Source of the DNA: Aurelia coerulea
Taxonomy: Eukaryota; Cnidaria; Scyphozoa; Semaeostomeae; Ulmaridae
Length of the DNA: 64,000 bases
Direction of reading: 5' to 3'
Assembly (NCBI GenBank): GCA_039566865.1
Contig: CM076947.1
Span: 8,811,501-8,875,500 of the forward strand
Positions within the stretch are counted from its first letter, which is position 1, and each line of letters begins with the position of its first letter. Under the pieces are notes generated by a model. The model was not told the DNA's origin. It saw only the letters and a list, made by a program, of their open reading frames with translations, and did not search any database. Positions 55,290-64,000 of this stretch are shown in pieces. The position numbers and the translations under genes were made by a program.

Positions 55290-56275
55290 GCATGCCCGCT
55301 AGGCTCTTTAACCAAATTTTCTTTCATTCCAACAGGGCCGTGTTTTATATATCTGCATCGAGTGGCCACGCAGTAGATCGACTACGATTTGGAACAAACT
55401 TTCCGACAGGTTCTCAGCTTCCCGGAGCTTATGTGTATATACATGACCCAATAGTTACAATGGACCAACATGAAGAGTCAGAAGAAGAAGTAGCTCCTCC
55501 AACAGCCACAGTTAGTGATGGAGATGACGACGCAGACGATTTGACCCCCAATTTCAACTTGCTGACTCCTGAATCACAGTCGACTCCAGCTGCAGATATG
55601 ATCATTGTGGATGAAACGCCGCAGGGGCAACAAAAATGGCAAGAGGAGGGGGAGGGTGATGCAATCGAGCCAACATGTAAGTAAGAAGTTTTTGATCTAT
55701 TTTGCGAAAAATTTGCACCATGTCACATTTACATGTACAAAAAGCTTGATGAGTTTGGACTTGATGATGATAAGAGGCTATCTGATTTATTTGATCATGA
55801 ATTTAAGCAGCTTGAATAAACTGCGGAGAGTGGAAAGGCAGACCTTGAAGTTGAACCAGGATTCAAGCATGTCATTGACAATTTCAACATGCGGAAAGAG
55901 GTGTGTGATATGACGGAAGAGCACAAAAACATCAATGAAAATTGGGTCACCCATCTTGCGGTCAAAAACAGAGTCAGTGCCAAGGAGTTGTCAGATGCTG
56001 CTGAAAGTAATATTTTTGATATGGAAAATGGCACAGTTATTCCAAGTCAAATGGAACACAAGTTGCAAAAAAAGGATTACATGACACTCATCCAGAGGCT
56101 ACTCACAGAGAATTTAAAATGCTTTGAAGATGTAAAGCAATGTGTCACCATCCACATTCCTCATAGATATTCAAAGGAAGTGAGAGAAAAAACTGAAAAT
56201 GAGTTGAGTTACAAGATGAGTTGGTGTAACTTCTACGTCATTGACTGCAAATTCCATGCAACAAGACAAATTTGA
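55290..56275 (+). pseudogene. Decayed gene resembling DUF6589-type proteins
   Basis: The upstream part (55292-55684) codes for an acidic, Pro/Thr-rich stretch (EESEEEVAPPTATVSDGDDD) and ends at a GTAAGT donor-like site. Broken frames continue with KADLEVEPGFKHVIDNFNMR, then DMTEEHKNINENWVTHLAVK, NRVSAKELSDAAE, IPSQMEHKLQKKDYMTLIQR and VTIHIPHRYSKE. D.M...H.N....WV.H..V..RVS...LS and HIPH.YS are what I remember of DUF6589 proteins, often linked to mobile DNA. A stop near 55817 shows decay. Confidence 0.45.
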
Positions 56276-57949
56276 CAGAGCTGGAGACTGAGCTGAAGTT
56301 CTTCTTGTGTGACTCTCAGTCTGTTTAGAGCCTCCATCTAGTCTACCCTGTGTCGTTTCACCACCAAATTGCAATGCAAACCTTTCACAGCAATTGCTAT
56401 CTATACATCTCTGCATCCTCCAGTTGCAAATTCATTGATTTTAAGTGAAATTGTAGCTTCAAATGGATCATGCCAGCTTCTCCTTAGAACATCAAACTCT
56501 TCCATCTGCATTGTTACAATTCACAAAGCAATTTACAATTTACATTTTAAAGAAGACAGTGTTATCCATTGCATAGAGAGAGATATTGTAGGAAAAGATA
56601 AAAAATATGGCAAAACCAAAACCCTGTTGCAGATAGGCTGATCAATACCACAACAGCTTTATTCTTCAGGCCAGCAGGTCAAGTAATCTGCGGGTCAAAC
56701 ACAAAGGCAAACATGTGGGTCACCATCAGAGCCACGGGGCTGCTCAGTGGCCTCAGTCATGGCATGAAAGTATCTGTGAATGTATTGCTTACGTCAAGCA
56801 CGCTCCGCAATGGGTTTGGACAACAGTACAACAAATTATCTCTATCAGATTAAAAGAAATATGCAAGCAAGCAATGTGAAACTGAAATCATAAGAATAAA
56901 GCATCAGGGTTCCTGCCAATCGAGTTCAATTTGGAACTCAGCTAAATTTGCTGTCGTTCTTGCTGTCACTGTTATTTTGGTTTCATTTTAGCACCTACCG
57001 GGTGTCCCAAAAAAGTATGTGTTTGAACAGTTCTTGCAAAAGAGCCTTGTATTCAAAACTTTTTATTTTCAGTTTATGGTATAGATGAGATCGCAACGTA
57101 GATTTAGCAACCTCGCATGGTCAAATCGGATTTTCATTCCCAGAGCAATTCAGCTAAACAGGAAAAATGGTACGAGCAAGGCTGTGACAGATGGTTATTG
57201 AGTTATGCTACTACAATCAATGTATAATTTGAAGGAAATTTTTGAGGCAGCTCAACCATTGAAAGTTGTATTCTTAAAAATCTCCTTATTAATCAAACTG
57301 TTATATAAACTAGAGAAAATATTAAAAGAAAAGATGTGTTTACACTTTAACAGCTAACAGTGCAAGGTTCCAGGACTGAAAGAACTTTAACAGTATAGAG
57401 GAGTGTCTTTTAGAACTACAGCATCTTTTTCACCAAAGTTTAGTTGCAGTTGCGATTTTTCAGTAATACTGGGCTTTTCAACAGTGAACAGTAAATTGCA
57501 CTTTCATAGCTCAAATGAGCAAATAATCACAAATGAAAAAATTATTGCCAACATATGTTTCCCAATTTTGTGAATAAAATCAATTTATATGAATGTATAT
57601 TGCTGCTTCTTGCTCTTGCTTTTCTACATTGTATTATACAACAACCACAATATGTATACATATTTGGCTTGAGTCATTCTTTGTATGTCAAATTAAGTTC
57701 AAATTTATTACCACTGCACTTTTGATTCATGCATGCATCATTTTTATGCAAGTATTCTCTTCTGTTTTTATAAGAGCTACAGCATTATTCTCTTATATTC
57801 AAAAGTGCAATTATCTTTGTTTGTTTGCATTCACTCATATCTTGCAGATCTTGCCACAAAGCATAGATAATCGCCATTGCTTCAACAACCTGGCAAAGAG
57901 AAACATAAGCACTGCATTGTTTTCTTTGGCTTTGCTTTCTCTTTGTTAA
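56276..57949. other. No gene; solo Tc1/mariner-like end near 56998
   Basis: TACCGGGTGTCCCAAAAAAG at 56997 looks like the end of a TA-flanked element related to 60106-60428, but I find no partner. The small open frames carry no known motif. Confidence 0.4.
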
Positions 57950-58345
57950 GGCTATTATAAGCGATGCGGTGCAGATCTTAGAACTTGACAAGGAAGGTGT
58001 GAGAATAAGCAATGTTGCCATTATGAGTGCCATGGGAAGGAACCCATTAAAAAGATCGCGAACAGAGAGAAAGAATTGTTCAACAATTGAGTAACGAACT
58101 ATGTAGTGTCAAAGAATCAAACGCAGAACTCATTTCGAAAATTCAGGACTTAGAACTCGAGAAAGAAAGTGCAAAATGAAGCAATGATGCTATAGTAAAT
58201 GCCATTCAAGAGAATTATGAAACAGTCCAAGAACAAACAGAAAAAGAGGTAAAGAGAAACTGAGAAACAAAGCCTTGTGTCTCAAGAAATCAAACACAGG
58301 ACTCATTTCGAGAACTCAGCGCTTAGAACTCGATAATCGGTCCTG
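57950..58345 (+). pseudogene. Decayed coiled-coil coding sequence with an internal repeat
   Basis: Shifted frames read ILELDKEGVRISN, then QQLSNELCSVKESNAELISK, IQDLELEKESAK and AIQENYETVQEQTEKE, followed by a second, degenerate round (LKKSNTGLISRTQRLELD). The heptad-like Glu/Leu/Lys pattern indicates a coiled coil. Several stops break it. Parent gene unknown. Confidence 0.4.
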
Positions 58346-58540
58346 TTAAGGCCATTATAAACCCATTAGATCTATTTTTAATTCAAGTCCCATTACATTT
58401 GGAATAGTGGCAACACGAGGTTGTGCCTAAAGATGTTGGCAAGGAATTTTTTACCAAGATGCATTACGTTCTGATTATGAATCGTTGAACATTTTTTTGA
58501 TTAATTTTAATTAAAGAATGCAATACATATTGGTAAAAAG

Positions 58541-59555
58541 ACTAGCCGGTAAATACAGCAAAGCTCCGGCTCCGAAAATATTCCCGACAATATTATGGTT
58601 GAGACCAACCTTCGTATTTCTGTCTTTCGGGAAGATATAGCGGCATACGACATTTGTTTGAGCATGCGCTGCGACCTTCAGGGATCTCAAAGTGCATCAA
58701 AAAACAGTACGTCATAGTGTACAGTGTACTTGATGTACAGCATCACAAGCATGCGCAAAAGAGAAAACAGGGACTTCGCCAAATTCGTTTGAATTGTTTA
58801 GGGCCTTTACTTGAAGACGTAAATTGGTACTGCTAAGAATATTTTTGAAAGAACATGGCAATAAATAATTTTGATGCAATAATGGAATAAGAATAACATG
58901 CTTTCAATTTGCAAATGTAATTCTACCATTCAACTGAATTGCTTCACTATCTATTATTGTTTTCGACCTATGCGGAAGTTGTCTCTTATTTCAAACGTAG
59001 ACATTCAAAGAATGCTCTCTAATTGTTTATGTGCACAGAAATAGATTGATCTTTGACCATCTTCAAAGTTGGAACCACAGGTTGTCCATAATGATTTGGA
59101 CTCGATTTACTATTGGTTGGAAGGAAGGCAGACAGAATGAAAAAGAAATGTATACAGTTATACAGTTACTCATTATGTTAGACATTTTTTTGGATAAAAT
59201 TGCCGAATTTTATAATCAACATAAACCTTGATTTTTGCTACAATATTGTTAGCTGTACGAATTTACGTCATCAAGTAAAGGCCCTAAACAATTCAAACGA
59301 ATTTGGCGAAGTCCCTGTTTTCTCTTTTGCGCATGCTTGTGATGCTGTACATCAAGTACACTGTACACTATGACGTACTGTTTTTTGATGCACTTTGAGA
59401 TCCCTAAAGGTTGCAGCGCATGCTCAAACAAATGTTGTATGCCGCTTGTCTTCTCCGAAAGACAGAAATACGAAGGTTGGTCTCAACGATACATACCTGT
59501 AAATATTGTCGGGAATATTTTCGGAGCCGGAGCTTTGCTGTATTTACCGGCTAGT
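58541..59555. mobile_element. Long-TIR DNA element, 1015 bp, with 8-bp target duplication
   Basis: Arms 58541-58830 and 59255-59555 are inverted copies (ends ACTAGCCGGTAAATACAGCA and TGCTGTATTTACCGGCTAGT). GTAAAAAG flanks both sides (58533-58540, 59556-59563). The middle 424 bp has no intact coding frame. The 8-bp duplication suggests mobilisation by a hAT- or P-like transposase, though arms this long are unusual there. Confidence 0.85.
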
Positions 59556-59563
59556 GTAAAAAG

Positions 59564-60103
59564 GCCCTTGCTACCATCTTTAGCGCAATTGCCTATTGTA
59601 TTCCTCTATACCAGGTGTCTACAAAAAAACGCAACAGATTTGATTGAGACTAGTGACAAGGATTTAGGTCCAATCAATCCAAAATAATTTTTGATATAAT
59701 CCTAGTTAGCTAACTTGAAGATAGATATCAGTTTCTTATTAAATGCAATTGTTATTGATTGCAACTCATTACCAATACTCCTGGAGCAGTCTTGAAATCT
59801 GATTCCAAGCTGTACTGTGATATCATATTGCATGAGGTCTGAAGAGGATGATTATGGAAATAAGGACACATATATCTTTTAATGCTATCCCTGCCACTCT
59901 GAATAGGGGTGTTTTTTTAACTAATGGGAGTTTCCTAAATTTGTGGTCCATTTTGCTACCAATAGTTTCTTACAAGTGTTTTCAACGCCATAAGCATGTA
60001 ATAGTTAGTTTTATTTTGTCTAAAGGGCTCCCAAATTACTTGGTACAATCTCAAAACAAATAAATAACATACAGTATTACCCCACCACTAAGAAACTGAC
60101 TTA
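59564..60103. other. No gene seen
   Basis: No supported features beyond the right copy of the GTAAAAAG duplication. Confidence 0.4.
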
Positions 60104-60105
60104 TA

Positions 60106-60428
60106 CCGGGTGCGCCAAAATAAGCTATGCATTTTTGGCAAGCCATGATAAATCGTACGCTGGACCTAATCTATAGCAAAAGATTTATGACTTAATCTAT
60201 AGCAAAAAGCCTGCATTAGATTCTAAGATTTTTTACAAATTTTTCCTTTTTTACTTTTTTGAGCTACAAACGAGTTTCTTACAATTTGCAAACAGAAAAA
60301 TGTGCAAAAAATCTTAGAATCTAATTCAGGCTTTCTGCTAACTATTAAGTCATAAATCTTCAAAATCGGTCCTGTTTACGATTTATCGTGGCCTGCCAAA
60401 AGTGCATAGTTTATTTTGTTGCACCCGG
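60106..60428. mobile_element. TA-flanked MITE, 323 bp
   Basis: Ends CCGGGTGCGCCAAAATAAGC and TATTTTGTTGCACCCGG with TA at 60104-60105 and 60429-60430. GCATTTTTGGCA / TGCCAAAAGTGC continue the inverted repeat, and a second inner inverted pair (AATCTTAGAATC) lies further in. Same type of ends as the fold-back at 37918-40408. Confidence 0.85.
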
Positions 60429-60817
60429 TATGAAAGTGCAGCCTGCCAGATGGCACCATAGTCATTGTCCAAGATTTGGTTGATATAACATTTATATGAT
60501 ATTCATAAGAAACTAAGCAGCCTGGCTTTACAAAATTAGTTTCTTTGTGGAGGGGTAATACTGTAATTTCTACTCAAAAGTTTGCCAAACAAAGCTGCTA
60601 TAACTGTACAGTTTCAAAAAATTGAGTTCAGATGGGAAAATTAAAACTGCAAATGACAAGCGTTTCTTGGCAGTTTAAATTCAGTTAGGGCTGTTAATTA
60701 AGATTCTAAAAATTGGGCCTACGTTTTTCTGATGAGCAGCTTATTGTAAAGAAACGTTTATGCAGGCCAGCGCCTTATAGTCTATTTCTGAATATCCCTT
60801 CTATTTTGGTATTCAAG
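60429..60817. other. No gene seen
   Basis: No supported features. Confidence 0.4.
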
Positions 60818-60996
60818 GTGATTCAGGTCGCCATGATATAATAGATGACGATGATGCTTCAATATCTGATAATGGCATCAAAAACACAGAATCACAAAGA
60901 AAAACATACTGGAATATTAAATCAAAAGATATAGCAAACTGTTCAGAAATGAGAACACAGTTCCTGCAAGTAGCGATTGTTAATGAGGCCCTCTAG
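60818..60996 (+). CDS. Possible short terminal exon
   Basis: After TATTCAAG an open frame reads GDSGRHDIIDDDDASISDNG, then YWNIKSKDIANCSE and a stop at 60994-60996. The composition is protein-like. There is no second line of support, and I see no partner exon. Confidence 0.2.
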
Positions 60997-61045
60997 CCTC
61001 TCTCCCACACATTGATCCATCTTGTCATTTTAAAGATCACACAAA

Positions 61046-61425
61046 AAATCTTGAATTCTGGATCTTGAATTAGGGTGTTTCATTTTGAATCTTGAATTCC
61101 GGATCTTGAATTAGGGTGTTTCATTTTGAATCTTGAATTCTGGATCTTGAATTAGGGTGTTTCATTTTGAATCTTGAATTCCGGATCTTGAATTAGGGTG
61201 TTTCATTTTGAATCTTGAATTCCGGATCTTGAATTAGGGTGTTTTCATTTTGAATCTTGAATTCTGGATCTTGAATTAGAGTGTTTCATTTTGAATCTTG
61301 AATTCCGGATCTTGAATTAGGGTGTTTCATTTTGAATCTTGAATTCTGGATCTTAAATTAGGGTGTTTCATTTTGAATCTTGAATTCCGGATCTTTGGAT
61401 CTTGGATCTTGGATCTTGAATTAGT
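61046..61425. repeat. 40-bp minisatellite, second locus
   Basis: About nine units of TTGAATCTTGAATTCCGGATC with TTAGGGTGTTTCATTTTG, all in one direction. Same family as 474-930. Confidence 0.9.
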
Positions 61426-61430
61426 GACTC

Positions 61431-62708
61431 CCTGTTATTGAGGAGGATTTCCTTATTTGACAATTACAAGATTAAAACAGCTATTTTCAGGAAACAATTA
61501 GAAATAGATGGGAATTCTTAAATAGAAAAGTAAATAATTTGGGATGTGTTGACTAACTTTCTCCAGCATGACATCAATGCAAAGTTGCCATTTCCTGAAT
61601 TAGGATGAGGTCTCAATTGAACCATGTTTTTGGTTATGGGAAAAAGCTATTTTCTTTCAACAATGGCCTGTGATGTTGTTGCATGAGGCTTAACATGATC
61701 TTTATACAACCCAAAAATAGCCTTACAGAAAGACTACTGATGTAATAATCTTCTATAACAGAAGCCCTATCAAATTTACATGAAAATGCCACGTTTTTAC
61801 AAAAAATACAACAATGCCATTGTAGCATATGCTTATGAACTATAAGATCTAATAGGGACTCATTGGTATTCTGAGACTGATTGTGATAGAACCCATGCCC
61901 ACCCCATCTTTAAATTTTATGAGGAGCTTCAGTATGAGTGTGCCTTCTGTAAAATTTTTTTAATGAAAATTGAACTTGCCATTTGGGCGTGGTCAGCCAT
62001 TGAAAACTAACATTGTATCTCAGCCCTGGAGCCTTAAAGGCTAGCACCATTTTTCTACAAATACAGTTGTAGCTCGGCAAGAGCTTTTATTTGACACCAA
62101 TCCTGTCTTTATAGGTTGAATATGAAGGAAGATATCAATTTTAGGTGTGACGCGAGTAACGGCCGGTCACGCAAAATTTCCAAAGTTTGACCAGTCATAA
62201 TTCCAAAAACCGTTTGACCAATCCAAAAAAAATTTGAAATCCAGAATCAGTTCTCTGAACAAAATACCAGATTTCAAACAAAATCCATGACATAAATTTC
62301 AGGTTTCAATTTGTTTTGGTTACACTTGACATAGAATGTCCCGTGGGCCTTGGCCTATAGGGATACTTGGCAGTTCCTATTCATACCTTGATTTCATGCC
62401 ACCTACGTAGAAAGGTGGCACTCCCACTGTGGCATGTAGGTTCTCAATTTCGTGTTCCTTTTACGGATTCGTAGCACTCCCTCCTTGGTTGTTCTAATGC
62501 CTTATTTGGGGTTCTGGATATTCATATAAAATAAGGCTACACCCAAGGTTTAGTCACAGTTTAGTTCTCATGGCCTGGCATCAAAACTGATTTTGTTTCC
62601 CTCCCACGTCTCCCCCTTTTATATTTTTTTATATTCTATGTGTTTATATTAGGGGATTATTACATGGTCATAGATGTAATAATAGTATGCTTAATTGCTA
62701 CATTAAGT
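61431..62708. other. No gene seen
   Basis: Only short frames without motifs. A GTAACGGCCGGTCACGC stretch near 62150 and a GGTGGCACTCCCACTGTGGC word near 62412 stand out but match nothing I know. Confidence 0.4.
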
Positions 62709-62813
62709 GCAAAAATTTTCGGCGTGACAAACTTTCGGACAAAGACTTGTCCGAAAATTTATTTGTCCGTAATTTAGGGTTGTCCGAAAGTTTGTCACAA
62801 CGAAAATTTTCGC
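62709..62813. mobile_element. Small palindromic MITE, 105 bp
   Basis: GCAAAAATTTTCGGCGTGAC and GTCACAACGAAAATTTTCGC at the ends, with ACTTTCGGACAA / TTGTCCGAAAGT inside, make a near-complete hairpin. Confidence 0.7.
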
Positions 62814-62956
62814 AATGACGGCGCATGCGCAGTGAGAGTTGACTGAAAAACGGAAATCTCTGAAACCGTATTCCCATACGTTTACAATGCTATACAGTAG
62901 ACATGAGTCTAAGTATATCTCCAAAATTTTCGAAAATAATTGCTTCTAAGCTGATA

Positions 62957-63436
62957 TCAGTCCAAACAAATAACATCGTTCTCATCGTCTATCAAAAATC
63001 CACCCTCGCTTTCTTCTTCTTCTCCTCTTTCTGTTTCATCTAGCTCAAGATTAGTATGGATATTGATGCTTTCGAGAAATGACTCATCATAATTTGCTCT
63101 TATCATGGAATTTAATCTTGAAAGAATCGCTTGTTTTGCTGCTGAAATCTTGCAGGTAACGGTCAAAGCAATTTCCAGACCACCTTTTGGAATAGGAGAA
63201 GGTCAATATTTTTCATCCGCCACTTTTCCACCAACTTCACCTCCGTACTTCAAAAAATAGTAAATAGGCCTTGATATCTCACGAGGGACATGACCAACTG
63301 TTTGCGGCACAACCTTGTCATTGAACTTTATTTTCCAAGCAACAGCACATGGATCGGACTCCAAAGCTCCTTCATTGCAAACACTTTCTGCCCTTTAAAA
63401 GGTTTCTTCCAAGTTGTCTTCCCATACACATGCCAC
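62957..63436 (-). pseudogene. HIRAN-like domain protein remnant
   Basis: On minus the frames read WEDNLEETFKGQKVF, then SDPCAVAWKIKFNDKVVPQT, VGHVPREISRPIYYFLKYGG, a stop (about 63209), LEIALTVTCKISAAKQ and an acidic C-terminus (DETERGEEEESEGGFLIDDE) with a stop at 62957. D.CAVAV...VGHVPREIS....FL..GG is the core pattern of HIRAN-like domains found in many cnidarian predictions. A frameshift before the core and the internal stop show decay. The hAT-like MITE at 63437-63756 interrupts its 5' part, which seems to go on beyond it (HIHHGEYHSAQNCK). Confidence 0.5.
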
Positions 63437-63756
63437 CAGTGGCGGATTTAAGGGGGGGGGGGCAACTGGGGGCAATTGCCCCCCCCCTTCACCATGAAAA
63501 CTCAGCTTGGCGCCCCTGTTTTGGCGAGAAAAGCGCCCTTCATTCTGACTCTGACGCATAATCTTCTAACTGTTTCGATTTAGATATGGGGGAAACACAT
63601 AAATCAAGGCCTTATTTAGTAATGAATCAAAGAATTTTCTTCAAAAAGCGTTCAAAAAATGTTTGCGCGCCTTCGGCGCGCTTATTTTCAACCATCTTCT
63701 TGGCGCCCTCTTTGCAAGTTGCCCCCCCCTTCAACTTTGGGCTGGATCCGCCCCTG
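63437..63756. mobile_element. hAT-like MITE, 320 bp, with 8-bp target duplication
   Basis: Ends CAGTGGCGGATTTAAG and CTGGATCCGCCCCTG, flanked by CATGCCAC on both sides (63429-63436, 63757-63764). Poly-G and poly-C runs follow each end and GGCGCCC words recur inside. It inserted in the HIRAN-like remnant. Confidence 0.88.
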
Positions 63757-64000
63757 CATGCCACCCGCTACTTGCAATTTTGTGCACTATGATACTCTCC
63801 ATGATGAATATGGTTAAAACAAAATACATCGAATCTCCAAAGAAGAAATATTTGTTTTCATGCCGATATTGTAATTCCGGGGTTGGTACTTCAAGATTTA
63901 AAATCCTCATTTCGAAAGTTTTGCTGTAGCCCTAGAATGCACAGGTGAAACTAAGTTTTGGCAGAGCTTTTAATAGCTGGATGATAAAATGATGCTATAA

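Overview
This is eukaryotic, AT-rich DNA from an animal genome: genes are split by GT-AG introns, THAP zinc fingers sit on transposases, and almost everything recognisable is transposable element. The mix (ISL2EU, Kolobok, Merlin, Penelope-like and non-LTR elements, an integrase gene, and many MITEs with poly-G/poly-C near their ends) looks most like a cnidarian such as a coral or anemone. That assignment rests on family resemblance recalled from memory, not on a search. No complete ordinary host gene is visible; there are only exon fragments.

Layout. 0-2.4 kb: a host exon edge and an inverted 40-bp minisatellite. 2.455-6.894 kb: ISL2EU element A, with 460-bp terminal inverted repeats (TIRs), a YqaJ nuclease gene and an opposing THAP/DDE transposase. 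7.2-10.3 kb: nested MITEs and simple repeats. 10.8-14.4 kb: a two-exon integrase gene on the minus strand whose intron holds a TTAA-flanked MITE. 16.2-19.3 kb: Merlin and non-LTR remnants, and a 140-bp tandem repeat split by two stacked MITEs. 19.526-26.706 kb: a Kolobok-type element flanked by TTAA. It carries a nine-exon THAP transposase gene (three disabling lesions) and, converging on it, an intact three-exon gene for a P2X7-receptor-type cytoplasmic cysteine-rich domain. 27.8-35.1 kb: a host-like gene whose intron contains ISL2EU element B (28.698-34.440), with a YqaJ-PHD-PHD-Ulp1 protein and a second THAP/DDE transposase.

37.5-41.1 kb: four repeats nested inside one another, between two opposed TCGAGCC minisatellites. 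41.1-46.9 kb: a Pro/Gln-rich ORF, apparently the N-terminal part of a PIF1-like helicase gene, interrupted by a non-LTR retrotransposon that carries an esterase-like ORF1 and an endonuclease/RT ORF2. 47.0-48.6 kb: a second, broken non-LTR element. 48.67-50.55 kb: a Penelope-like element with 329-bp inverted arms. 50.55-54.0 kb: tandem partial copies of the helicase element. 54.0-64.0 kb: MITEs, a 1-kb long-TIR element with an 8-bp target duplication, decayed DUF6589-like and HIRAN-like coding remnants, and the 40-bp minisatellite again.

How the parts work together: in both ISL2EU elements a nuclease gene faces a transposase gene, which fits a two-protein transposition system. In the Kolobok element the two genes start just inside the two ends, each preceded by the same palindrome TGACGTCA. 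The second gene there is intact while the transposase is broken, which makes it the most interesting object in the window.
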